A stretch of DNA of 64,000 bases. Origin: Primula veris. Its lineage: Eukaryota; Streptophyta; Magnoliopsida; Ericales; Primulaceae. The notes below the pieces were generated by a model. It worked only from the letters and a program-made list of their open reading frames with translations, was not told the origin of the DNA and ran no database searches. Position 1 is the first letter of the stretch; every line of letters starts with the position of its first letter. Where the stretch lies: contig OY821743.1 of NCBI GenBank assembly GCA_963682055.1, forward strand, positions 34,582,702 through 34,646,701, written 5' to 3'. The translations under genes and the position numbers were made by a program. This document shows, piece by piece, positions 1 through 13,600 of the stretch.

Positions 1-1670
1 GTTTATATTAATGCTTTTTTTTTTGTTCGAGAGTTATTTTTTAATTATTTCACTGTTAAAAAATTTCATTAAAATTCATACAACAAAACTACAGTTGAAA
101 AAAGGGCCTAATTTTATTTTATTTTACAACGGAAAACAAAAACTTTAGGACTGGCCCTGCAAGAAGTCCTCCGACTTTTTAGACATTTTACAAATTTTAT
201 GTATATTGTTAACGTTTTCTCGTAGGAATTAGGATCCAAATATTTTTTATAGTTTGTTTAATGTAGTAGTCCCGCTCAATACCCCTTTGGTTAAAACATT
301 TTTTATGTTGCGCTAGCGACGAAACGAATATAATATATTTCTCACTTAAGACTTAGTTGTGCAATGATAGATGCATGTGGGAATCTAACCTGGATGGATA
401 TACACCGTCACACCAATGGGAGAGATTTTCCCACCTCCGCTAATCAATAAAAACTGCGTATAGTATCTTATCGATTGATTGAGATGCATACAGAATAGTC
501 CTTCAAGAGAATTGGAGGAAGCATTTCTCATCAATTCAACATTAAACCAACTATTACAAGCATATATTAGTCTAATTAAAATTAGAATAATAAGCGGTAA
601 CATCATAGATGAGGAGAAAGAACAGGGAATGAGACTGGCGATTTGGATTTGTACTTTTTTTTTTTTTTTTGAGTTACGCTGTTATAAATTGGCATTGTGC
701 TATTCCATTATTTGTCAATTATTTTGTAATTTCTTAAAAAGATTGTAAAAAAATCAAAACAATATAACATGAATAGTACTCATTTTGGGCGGATGCCGCC
801 ACACTTTGAAATTTGAAGTGAATATATTAGTAATACAATAACAAAACATTGAAATAAATACAAAATGTAAAATGACATAATATATCCCATCGTATCAAGA
901 CATTCTACATTATGGCCAAAATTCTTCTGACCATCTCTATATATATGATCTGTTGGTCTGTTATACAACATAGTACATCTAACTGATCTACCTGTCACAA
1001 ACCAGTACCAATACTTTAAGTGTATAATTTAGCGATTCTTTTTTCTTAATCAAACTCAGCATTTCCGACTTTTAATCTAAATGAGCCTTTATTTACATTG
1101 AAAGTTGAAAAACAAAACTAGGAAACCTATTGATCAAAGCCAAGTAGTTAGCAAGATCGGTATTAGCGAAATTCGAGCTAGTTTTGCTTGAAACTTAGCG
1201 TGGCGTCCAAGATCGGCAAATGGTGTTACCCACTATTTAGCTAAGTTAGCAAAAGATAATATAACTTACATTAGTTCCGCGATTTTGCCTGACCAGCTGT
1301 GGGTATGTTATTTTGAAAGACTCGTTTTAATATAACCCCTATTTTCAAAATAAAATAAAAAATCTAGTAGCAAGAAGAAAAACAAAACCTTGTATCGAGA
1401 AAACTGGAAAATATTTTTCCTTGTAACTGTATTTAAGTTCCCCTCCACAGCAACTAAAAATACAAACTGGACAAAAAGATTAAAAAAAACATCTAGTTGT
1501 TACTTATACAAGACTTAAACTACCCCTTTCTCCAAACCATCCACAATATAGATTCACTTTAAAACTGTTCAATATCATATAGCCAAGTATTCCTATTTGT
1601 TTACTTTACAGTAAAGTCATTCTTAAGTTGGCTTATTCAAAATAACAACAGAATTCGGAGTTCTGTTACG
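1..1670. other. non-coding flank, AT-rich
   Basis: No gene recognised. The stretch is AT-rich with homopolymer runs (for example the T run near 655-670). Open frames here, the longest 89 codons at 479-748, show no recognisable domain and run through low-complexity sequence. The part nearest 1670 should include the 3' UTR of the NRAMP gene, which is transcribed towards position 1. Confidence 0.5.
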
Positions 1671-4600
1671 TCAATTCTCTATCTGAGTAAATTCTTTCAT
1701 TCGAATCCCATTAAACAAAGTAGTAGGAAGACTGTCTCCATGCCAAATGAGATATACAATAAACGCCACATAAGTACCAGTTCCGATAAATACCAAAAAT
1801 GCAACCACTATACCCTTGACTTCGGATAAGATAAAATCCAGCAAGAGATACCCATTGATAACCATTACTAATGCTGCTACGCTCCATGCAACCCTCTGCA
1901 TTAGAAGAGAGACAAAATAATTCAAAACAATTGCTTGGAAGCGAAATTAAAATAACTCGATTGGGGGAATACTTCAATATCAGTTGATCCACTCCACATG
2001 CTGAGAATGTGTATTATCCATCTCAAAACAACTACACTAAGCATATCCCAAACAAGATCAGCTACACATCTATTTTATAGCTTTCCGGGAGGAAAAGAGC
2101 TTTCATAAGAATTAAAAAAATCTAGAATTTTGATAAGCATTCTATAAAATAGTTGGTTTTCACGTCAATGGACTTTGGAATATGAGTACTGAATACAATC
2201 TGACTACATTAGAATGATCCTTGTAGCACCAATGAGAATTTAAGTCCCTAACTAAACCACTTATAGACATAATGACCATTCTTTATATCACTAAATTATT
2301 GTAGTAATCATCATAATCTGGTGTTTGTTCAAACTAGATACTAGATATACACGGCTTTGTTTACCATTGTCCAAAGATACCGGCTTTGAGAAATTTTGTA
2401 CTTCATCTATAAGCAAAAAGTGACCAGATTTTATACATTAACAATGATAAAGAGCTGACCCAAAAAGCGGGATCTAGAAACATCCAACAGAAGCAAAATA
2501 TAGAAGTAGCTAAGACAAAGTTTTAGGGTACGGCGTTTGGGGTTAAGGCGTTTCATCTTTTAAAAATAAATCTGCATGGTGTTTCAGATAAACTATTGTA
2601 TAGATGAGCATAAATTTTAAATTATACAAAGTTTACGATGTTGAAGTCGAAGCTAAACTTTAGCGAAGCTCTTGCAGAAACGTTTTGGTTACAGTTAAGT
2701 TTTTTTAACGTTTTATAACATTGATTAATATATTGACATATCTAATGGAGAATTACCTTCAGCTTAGGTCCAATTTTGAAGGTGCCCATGATCTCCTCCT
2801 TCGCCACCAAGGTCAAAAGCGGAATTAAAGCAAAGGGAATCTGGACAGACTGCAATACGTTAAGCCATTCATTTAAAACATCCAACGCAGCTTCGGATTT
2901 ATTAAATATAAGCGCCACAATCATAGTCGGCACAATAGCACAACTTCTTGTGATCAACGCCCTCACAGATTTCTTCAATTGTAAATTAAGAAAACCACCC
3001 ATAATAAACTGCCCAGCATATGTCCCTGTTATGGTGCTGCTCTGACCAGCTGCCAATAACCCAATTCCCCATACATAAAGAATCGGAAAAATACCACCTC
3101 CATATTTTTCTTCGAGATATTGCCCCGCGTTTACTAAACCTATGCTATTAGCTTGTTTTGTACCGTAAAATCCTTTAGCAAAGACTGTGGTGACAAACAA
3201 GTTGATCATAAAAGAGACCAGAAGAGCAGCCGATGATTCAATAGAGTAGTAATTTAGTGCTTCTTGTACACGACCTTTTTTTTCGGGGTCAATTTTTCTT
3301 GATTGTACCAAAGCAGAATGTAAAAATACGTTATGTGGCATTATAACACATCCTACCACACCTACAGCTTGTCGAATTGTTCTTGAACTCAGTCTTGGAA
3401 GCAACAGGCCTACAAGCAATAAAGGCTCCATATTGTTATCATGTTATGTTTCAAAAAAGAAAGAAACTAGTTTTCAAGAAAGAGAGAGAGAGACTGCAGG
3501 AAACGTGTTTAGCGGACTGGCAATAAAAACATCTCATAAAAGATACCGCTTCGAAATCTATAAAAAATATTATTGCAACTTGATAATCTCATATATTTAT
3601 GGAAATTAAAAAAAACATGAATTGACTGAAAATGTAAGAATACTTTCCTTACATGACCAAATAGATCAATCGCGAATGTGGAATAACAAATCAGAAAAAA
3701 TATAACTTTCGTACGCCGATCTATCTTTTGTAGATTACGTTTCACAATTTAGACATCAATGTGCACAAAGTCACACAATTACGATACGGGCATAAAGATT
3801 TCTACTCTAAAGGCCATGTTTTTTTACTAATTATTCAAACACTGGTATACTAAGCACCAATCTACATAAAATAAATACGTCACTACAATAACTCTAAAGT
3901 TTGAACTTGCAAGCGGTCATGAATTCTGATAGGTTGACATACTAATTATGAGATTTTATCTAAGTTGGCGTCTAAATTCTGAATTAATCAAAATTGTGCA
4001 CTAATTGTTCATTATTTGTAGATTGGTATTTAAATTTCTAAAATTTAGTACTATAGTAAACTAACGGTTAATAATTGATAAGTTGGTGTAAAAAGTGATA
4101 TTTCCCCTTTAATTAATGATAATATAAAGTAACATTATAAGTTCCTAACCTGCTATGAGTTCTTTTCCACTAGGCTTAGTATCAGCAAACATCCAAGCAA
4201 ATGACATTGCCATAGTCCCAATTAGAACTGCAAAAGCAGCTTCTAGTTTCCTCACTCCATAGTTCTCCAGAAATAGAAAGAAGAAACTGTTCACGCACAG
4301 CAAAACATAAAGAACCTGTCAAGACAACGAACTTTCAAAATTCCACAGTTGTAACGCTGCTAATTGACAACATACAGATTCTTGACCAAATAAAGCATAT
4401 AGCATACAGCAAGCAAGAGAACAAAGAGGATATAATCTAAGTTACAATACTAACTGCATGTACAACCAGATAACATTTAGGAAGTCAAAGTGAACGAGAA
4501 AAGACTGGTAATAAATTTGATTGCAATTTCTGTTGTCCTTGAAAAATTGAATTGACGCATCGGGTAATTACAAAAGAAAGGTAAATATAGATATTACATT

Positions 4601-7600
4601 CAAGTAATTTCTATACTACAAAATCAGCAAACGAAGCGTTAACAAAACAATATTAAATATTACCGACTGCCTTTTTTAGGTTTTAAACCCAGTCATTGCC
4701 TGGAAGTTGTAAGAATATATAAGCACTAAGCTATTGAGCATATGCTTGCTGAACTGATATTTTCTGGTTTAAGCTGGATAAAAGCTTCATTCCACAAGCT
4801 TCAAAGAGCTAATCCTTTTTCACCACAAAAAAGGTGTAGAAAAAGAAGTAGTTTTAATATCATAGAGAATTATTAATATCTATAATAATCTTTGCAATGA
4901 TAAGAAGTAACTTTGAGAGGTAGCTCTGTCTTTTTACAGCTTTTAACTGGCCTTTTCTTCCTAGGTGTTAGCTTTGCAACAAAGCTGTGGATACTGAACA
5001 GGAAAGCTTGTTCTTTTTTTCAAATCAATAGAAACACTAGCTATTTTCAAATTAATAAACCCTAATGGATCTAGCGTAAAACTTATTGTTAGAATGGTAA
5101 GAGATTAGGTAAAAGTGTGTGTACAGCACAAGCACACCAAAATGCCTAGCTTGGAGCACATGGATCGAAAAGAAGGTCCGGATAAAGGTTTGGTCAAAAT
5201 ATCTCCTAACTGCGACTCGGAGCGCACAAATGGAGTACATATCTCTTTCCGAATTAACATATCACGAATGAAATGACAATCCACCTCAATATGCTTAGTT
5301 CTCTCATGAAAGACGGGATTATTGGCGATAAAAATAGCTGACTGGTTATCACAATACATGGGCATAGGGTCATGCACAGATACACCAAAATCACAAAGAA
5401 GTGAGCGAACCCATAACATTTCTGAGGCAGTATGAGCCATAGCTCGATACTCAGCCTCGGCAGTAGAACGAGCAACAACGTGTTGCTTTTTACTACGCCA
5501 AGTAACAAGGTTAGGACCAATAAATGTACAATAACCAGAAGTAGAACGTCTATCACTATTGTCTCCCGCCCAATCAGCATCACTAAAACCGGAGACACTT
5601 AAGGAAGGGCTTGAACGATAAAGTAGACCCCGACCGGGAGAACCCTTCAAATAGCGCAAGATACGACAGACGGCATCGAAATGCGGATAGCGTGGTGCAT
5701 GCATAAACTTACTCACTACACCCACAGCATAAGTGATATCTGGGCGAGTAAGAGTAAGATAAATTAATTTTCCAACAAGACGCCGATAACGACCAACATC
5801 AGGAAATATATCACCTGAATCAATGCTAAGTTTGACCGAAGAATCCATAGGTGTATCAGCTGGACGAGATCCCAATAAACCAGTTTCTGATAAAAGGTCC
5901 AAAACATATTTTCTTTGAGAGAGAGACAATCCCTTAGAGGAGCGAGCAATCTCAATCCCAAGAAAATATCGAAGTGCACCCAAATCTTTAGTGTGAAACT
6001 TTTTCGCTAAATAACGTTTCAAATTATCAATACCATTAGCATTATCTCCAGAAATAATAATATCATCGACATATACAATAAGAATGATAATACCGCCACT
6101 GGATTGACGAACAAATACGGAATGATCAGATAAAGAACGACGAAATCCATAATCAATAACAACAACACTAAAACGATCGAACCAAGCACGAGGAGATTGT
6201 TTTAGACCATATAAAGAACGACGAAGTCGGCAGACAAGTTGTTCACTACCAGAAGTAATATAACCGGGTGGTTGTACCATATAAACTTCTTCTTGAAGTT
6301 TACCATGTAAGAACGCATTTTTAATATCTAACTGGTACAATGGCCAAGAACGGCCCACTGCAACTGCTAGTAGAATACGAACAGAATTCAAACGAGCAAC
6401 AGGAGAAAATGTTTCTCTATAATCAACACCATATGTTTGGGTATAACCTTTAGCCACCAATCGAGCTTTCAATCTTTCAACGGAACCATCTGGTTGATAT
6501 TTGACTGTATATACCCAACGACAGCCAACAGGTCTTTTCCCAAGGGGTAATGTCGTAAGCTCCCAAGTTTGGTTTTGATAGAGTGCACCCATTTCCTCAT
6601 CCATAGCGTGTTTCCATCCAGGCAAGGCAAGAGCATCATTGTGCGACACTGGAACGGAAACAGAAGACAAAGCACAAACAAAAGAGTGGAAACAGGAAGA
6701 AGTACGATGATATGAAACAAAATTAGCAATAGGATGTTGGGTCCATGTGCGTTTACCTCTTCGTAGAGCAAGAGGTAGATCATCAGAGCTAATACGAGGA
6801 GATGGGACCACAGGAACCTTAGACTGAGAAGATGTCGTGGCCGGTTCATGAGAAAGAGTTTTACGGAGACGAGTACGTTGATATACTATATCTGGCGGAG
6901 GAGATAATAAAGGTGGGGAAGAATACACCAACTCTGGTTGAGAAAGCATCGGAAGGGAAATGGTTTCACCATTGGGACAAGACAGATTAGTTTCCGATAT
7001 AATATCCACATAAAGTTGGTGCCCAGTGTTGGTAAAAAACGAAGTAGACTCAAAAAAGGTAACATCGGCACTTGCAAAGTATCGACGAGATTGGGGGTGA
7101 TAACAACGATAACCTTTCTTTGTACGAGAATAGCCAAGAAAGACACACTTTCGAGCACGAGGAGAAAGTTTGTCTTGTCCTATCTCAAGATTATGAACAG
7201 AGGCAACACATCCAAAAATACGAGTAACAGAGAAAGGATCAACATTAGGATATAACATTGAAAACGGAGAGCAGTTACCTAAAACAACCGAGGGAATACG
7301 ATTAATAAGATGACATGCAGTTAAAACTGCATCGCCCCAAAAATGTTTAGGGACCTGCATATTGAATAATAATGTACGGGCAATATCCAATAAATGTCGA
7401 TGTTTACGCTCAGCAACACCATTTTGTTGTGATGTGTGAGCGCAACTAGTTTGATGTATAATCCCATGATCACCACAAAAAGAATCAATAATAGTTTGAA
7501 CATATTCCAGTGCGTTATCAGAACGCAAGATCTTAATTCGTTTATCGAATTGAGTACTGATTTCATTATAAAAGCGAGACAAAATAAAAGGTAACTCGGA

Positions 7601-10600
7601 CCGTTTTTTCATTAAAAATAACCAAGTCATACGAGAATAATCATCAACAAAAATCACAAAATAATGGAAGCCATTATGGGCAAAAGTACGAGAAGGGCCC
7701 CATATGTCTGAGTGAACAAGATCAAAAGACTCAGATTTCCTACTAATACTACGACTAGGAAAAGAACTACGATGATGTTTACCAAGCTGACAAGCCTCAC
7801 ATTCTAAACTAGATACACGATGCAAGGATGGAATTGCAAGCTTAAGTTTTGCCAAAGAAGGGTGACCAAGACGATAATGCCACTGTAAAGGAGAAACAGT
7901 CGCACTTAATGCTGACGAAGACGGTGATGCAAAACTAGCAGAATCCAAATAGTACAAACCATCTTTCTCATGCCCCAAACCAATCGTCTTCTTCGTCTCG
8001 AGGTCCTGAAAAACACAAGAATGAGGAGAAAAAGTTACCGAGCAGTGTAAAGATTTAGTCATTTGACTGACTGACAATAAATTAAATGGAAATTTAGGCA
8101 CATAAAGACTGAGGTAAAGATAAAGAGTGGTGTGGATGGAGATTTCCTTTACCACCCACTGGACGAGAAGATCCATCTGCTAATATGATATGATGGTTTA
8201 TTGAACTTAGATCGGTAAAGAGTGATGATTTACCCGACATATGAGAGCTTGCACCCGAGTCAATAAGCCAAGAGGCAGACGAAGAAGCAATACAAGCAAC
8301 ATTACCTGAGTTAGCTAATGTCACTGTGGAGCTAGAAGGTTGAGATAAGCGCAAAGCCTGAAGAATCTCGTTGAGCTGAGAAGTGAGTGCATCATTAGTA
8401 CCAGAATTAGGAGTACCAACAGGTTGAGGAGATGACGTAGAAGGTCCACTAACATTCTGAGCGTAATCAGGCTTACCATACTTCTTCCAACAATAGGGCT
8501 CCGTATGATTAGTAGCTTGACAAAAAACGCATTTTCTACTACCACGACCCTCAGAACGACCTCCCCCTCTGGAATTACCACGAAAATCACGACCACCACG
8601 ACCATCTCGAAAATTACCACGAGAGTCACCACGACTTCCTTGGTTAGCAATAAAAGCCGAAGATTCAGGAGTCGGAATAGGGGATATATGTCCAGAACTA
8701 GGTTGCCCCGAAGACGACCGCGATAGTCGAAAATAGGCATTAGCAGCAGTCGGCAAAGTCTCACCGGCAAGAATCTGGTCTTTAGACACACTAAAACTTG
8801 AATCAAGGCCAGCAAGTAAGGTTGCAACCATAAAATCCTCCCATTGTTGTTTAAGTTGTGTCAAATCAGTAGTAAATGGACGGTGTTGTAACAATTGCTC
8901 CCATTGACTTTTAAGGTTACCATAATACTCAGCTAATGGACGACCGTTCTGTTTCGTGGTGAAAATTTTCTCATACAAATCATAAACACGCAACACATTA
9001 CTTGTTTGAGAAAACGACTCGGCCAACGAATCCCATATCGTTTTCGAAGTTTCACAGAATGCAACGGTATTTGCAATCTGGGGTTCTATACTATGCCAAA
9101 GCCAACCCATAACCTTAGCGTCATTACTGTTCCAATCATCAGAATTAGCCGTGGGAGGCGAATCGGTAAGAAAATTTAGTTTCTTTTCACCCCTAAGATA
9201 TATTTTAACGGCATGAGCCCAAGCAAGATAATTGACATTATTAAGTTTAAAAGAAGTGATTGATCGAGGACCGTCACTATATCTAGTCATAACATTCGAA
9301 GATTCAGCCATTACGAGCAAGCGATCAGTAAACCAAAAGAGTAAACCTCACAAATCAAGGCAAACAAAAAAAAAATCTCAAATCCAACATAACCCAAAGA
9401 CGATAATGGTTGAACCAAACTACCTTATAATCAGTCTTTATGCATCATATAAAAAGCTTCATACATACTCCAGTAGATTCAAACAGAAAAGAACTATTAA
9501 TCAATAAATAAACAACACAAACCGGGACTAAAGGGAGCTCTGAAAAGTGAAGAAGGTCGGACTGAACTCCAGAGCCGATCGTCACCAAAAAGTAGAGCGT
9601 GGTCCCACGCGCCAGCGGCTAGCCGCGCGTGGCGGTGCGTGGAAGAAGCAACAGCTAAGTAAGGGTTGGTCGCCTTAGGGTTTCGATTCAGGTGGTAGGG
9701 TCAGATATGTGTTTGGATTAATTTGTATGATAGTGGGATATTTGGGGAGGCTATGTACCTGGCTATGATGCCATGTTAGAATGGTAAGAGATTAGGTAAA
9801 AGTGTGTGTACAGCACAAGCACACCACTGGTATTAATATATATCAAAGTATTTAATATTACACGATTGGTCCTTGAATTTAACAACATATTACATAATAC
9901 ACCATTAAGTCCAAAATAGATAAAAACTATATATTAATTTTAACACTTATAATAGCTTTTTTATAGGGGAAAAGGCTTAAAAGCCAAACCACCAAATTTT
10001 ACTTAGCTTACCAGCTATAAATTCAATAAGTTAGTACTCAGTACTAATAGGCAATAGCTCTAGTGACTGCAGCTTGCAAACTAGAATATGCACTTGTTTG
10101 TTTAGCTCATTGTATATCATTTGGCTGATGAACTTATAAAGTTGAGTATTTCAAGGATTTCTCAGCCTGAAAGTTGGAAAACCTAACTTTGAAACCCAGT
10201 TCAGGATAAGCATAAACACAAATAATTATATAAAAAATACAGCAAGCATTGCAGCTTCCTCTTTACTTTCTCTAAATATAAGAGAAAAACTACTCTTTTT
10301 TAGTTATACATAAAAAACCAGCTACCGAGCAAGCACTACCGGTTCCCAATATTCTCCCCTAAAATTTCTTATGCTTTTACATTTATTTGTTTATGATATT
10401 TCTCTCTCTCTCTCTTAACAAAAGGAGATAAATAAAGTAGAAAAGGGGCCAAAAACTATTGAGGGAAGTTTTTGGCATGCGAGGAAGATTTAACATGTAG
10501 AATTTGAGGATTAAATAAGGAAGCTGTTGGATGACAATTTTTACCAAAAAATTGTATTGTTCCTCAAAATATAAGTTGAAAGCTCATATAAAGCTCCAAT

Positions 10601-13600
10601 AGTGATTTGTTTTGAGCTATTGGTTCCTCATCGACCAATCAGATCTTAAAAGTTTCAACCATACAATCAAATACTATCAGAAAAGCCTCTTAATTGAAAA
10701 GCCAAGTCATCCCTATTCCCCAATCTTTGGCATATAACCCCTTCCAATAAAAATCACACAATTGGCAAAAACTAAAAATAACAGAATTCAGAAGGTGCAA
10801 ACAAACAAACAAACCTTAAACTCACCAATCAGAAGCAGTAATGACAACCCCAGCCCACAAAGGCAAAACCCCACGGCTCAAAATCTGGATCGCAATAGCG
10901 CTCCCAATCACCTCCTGTATATCCGCCCCGATGAGCGCAACTTCAGCCATCACCCACAAAGTAATCCTAGCCCACCTCGGATACTCCTCCCTACAAATCT
11001 CCGCCAGGTGTTTCCCCGTCACCACCCCTATTCTTGCCGACAACAGTTGTATCATCAGCCCCATCGCCGTTGCCCACATTAAGAGCCATAGTAAAGAGTA
11101 TCCAGCCACCGCTCCAGCCTGGTAAAATGCCATTATAAATTATTTTTCAACTGCCAAACAGAAATGCTATTCGGTCCCCATAGTCTCAATTGTCAAATAT
11201 CCTCCCTAGGTTCTGAAAAAAAGGAAGGATCTTATTCGAATTGACGGAATAGGAAAACAAATGATCCCTTTAGTAGCTTTTCCTCACATTTAACTTCTAA
11301 AAAACTCAAAGTAAAGACAGTATAAAAGCTACTCCGACTAATTTAACCACAATAAATAATGACTGGTGCTTGATACTCTTCTAAACAAAACTGAACTCGT
11401 GATAAGGACCAATTATAACATTTATTCAGTTGCTACTTACTAGGAGCAATTAATGCTTTTTAAATCACACGATGGGGACTAAATAAATTATTTAAGCTGG
11501 AAAATTTTTAAGCTGATACATTTATCAAGGAATAATCTGTCAAATTTTGCAATAGCCTTGTACAATGCAGTAAAGCTTCAAAGCAAAAACCCAAAAAGCA
11601 GAACATAAAGGTGCAGCTAAACAAACCTTCACCCACCCAATCAGAGATTAAAAACTTCAACCAAACAAAACAATACTATCATAATAGCCGCGAACTACAC
11701 TGCCACCATCAAAATTTAAAGTTTCTAAGAACAACTGACATTGTTTGATTAACATGCTCGAGACCAAATACAAATTAGCTTAATGAGCTTAAAGTTTATG
11801 GTTTCTAGGTTTTTAAAGGAAATTTCAATCTAAAAGAATGTAGTGGGGCGTAAAAAGAAAAACTCGAAAAGTAGAGCCAAAAAAATCTTCATCTACCAAT
11901 CGGAGCTAAAAAAAACTTTAAGCAAACAAGCAAATACTATCATAATAGCCTCACAGTGGCAAAACCAATTATTTCAATTACAATTAATAGACTATTAGTC
12001 TATCACTGTCTAATTGACACAATGAGGACGAAATAAATCTTATCAAATTAAATAAGCTTAAAGTTTCTAGCAACTTTACGAAATAATTATCATTCGAACT
12101 GGCTAGTAAAATTCAGTAATGTTTGAAATAAAAAAGAAAAACAATAAAAAGCAGAACTAAACAAACCTTCACCATCGAATCAGAGCTAAAAAACTTCAAC
12201 AGAACAAGCCAATACTATCATAATAACCTCACAAATACATGGTCGATACAATGAGGACTAAAACCTTCACCTAAAAGGAAAAAAATTGACCTACCAAATA
12301 GAGCTATAAAAATTAACAACCAAACAAGCCCTTCCTATCACAAATAGCCTCAAATTACATTGTCAGTTATCCCAATAAAAGCTTAATGGAACAAGTAATA
12401 TTTTATAAAAACACAATGTGGAACTAAATAGAACATTGGATTAAACTCAGAGGACCATAAGTGCAATCATTATGTAATATGTATACCTCTAAGCCCCCCT
12501 CGAGGTTACCCAGAAACCCAATGCTCATTAGAAATCCAGGCTCCATGAATAGCCAGAGGTTGGCAAATGAGACAGTGAAGACTAAATAGCATTTATTTTA
12601 CTTGAGTCATTTTTCTACTTAATTTTATTTGAAAATGACGTTTAACTATACAAACAAATTTAAAAGAAAACTACCATTACTGGCAATATCTTCCACGAAA
12701 AAGCTAAAAAAACATCATGTTCCTAGCTTTTTTGACCCCAAACCTAGGTGTTTAAAATCTAAAAAAGCTTGCAAACCAAACACCCAAGTTCAATTTGAGG
12801 AAAATGATAAAAATCTAATAAAAAACACAATTGCCAAACAGGCCTGAGTCTACTCGTATTTAAATTAACACAATTGGGGGACTGAAATAGAACATTGGAT
12901 TACTGACCACCAGTGCAATTAATATGTATGATTAACTAGGTCAAGAATTAGTGCAATCAATACCGTTAAATGAACTTGAAGGTTTAAGCATTTTTAGTAG
13001 ACAACAATCATCTTTCAAACTGGCTAATAAATGCTTAAAGCTTAAAAAACTTAAAAAAACAGAATTTAAAAAGGCAGCCATTCAAACCTTAACCCAAACT
13101 CAAATTAATGAGCAAACAAGGCAATAATATCGAATTGGCCTCACAAATAAATCGCAAATTAACCGAATTAAAGTTTATAGGAACAACCAATCAACTAGTC
13201 TACTACTACTGTTAAATACACAAAATAGGGGACTAAATAAAACATTGGATGAAACTACGAACACCAGCAGTGCAATTCATAGGTATACCTCTAAATCCTC
13301 TTGGAGATTACTCGGGTCCAGTAAATAGCCATAGCTTGGCAAAAGGAGAATGGGGGGATGGCGGCAACATTGTTGCATGATGAGGAGGATTCAAGATTGA
13401 CGATCAAGATTTTATCTGAGAGGGAGTACGCTAATTCGGCATGGCTGTCGGATTGGAGGGAAGTGGGCGGTGTGGATTGGGTCGAGATGCGTCTGATTCC
13501 TCTTTCGGGTTGGTCATGGTGAAGAGAGAGAGAGAGATGGGTGGCGCGTGTAAAGGTGGTGACGGTGACGGTGACGTTTAATTGACACGATGGGGACAAC

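Larger units (their letters stand above)
5087..9945 (-). mobile_element. Ty1/Copia LTR retrotransposon in NRAMP intron 2, 3' LTR truncated
   Basis: The element is read on the minus strand. The 5' LTR is 9774-9945 (172 bp, TGTTA...TAACA ends) and is followed by a primer-binding site at 9761-9773 resembling the initiator tRNA-Met type. Gag and Pol reading frames follow. The 3' LTR is only 5087-5139: 53 bp identical to the internal-side end of the 5' LTR. The target duplication CTTAT is present at 5082-5086 and 9946-9950, so this is one insertion. A later deletion removed the 3' end of the internal region, the polypurine tract and 119 bp of the 3' LTR. Long open frames and identical LTR ends suggest a fairly recent insertion. 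It lies in the sense orientation of the host gene. Confidence 0.9.

Noticed and set aside
479..748. 89-codon frame at the left edge
   Set aside because: Runs through a T homopolymer and matches no family I recognise; too weak to call a gene.
5105..8176. Pol frame as an independent gene starting at its own ATG
   Set aside because: The ATG lies inside the protease-coding stretch; family knowledge says Pol is made as part of Gag-Pol.
5087..9826. Copia element with 53-bp LTRs and no target duplication
   Set aside because: The flanks CTTAT/CTGGT do not match, but extending the right LTR to 9945 gives canonical ends and a perfect CTTAT duplication. The 53-bp repeat is a truncated LTR.
10762..11125. 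Plus-strand frames over NRAMP exon 2
   Set aside because: Antisense shadows of a conserved exon.
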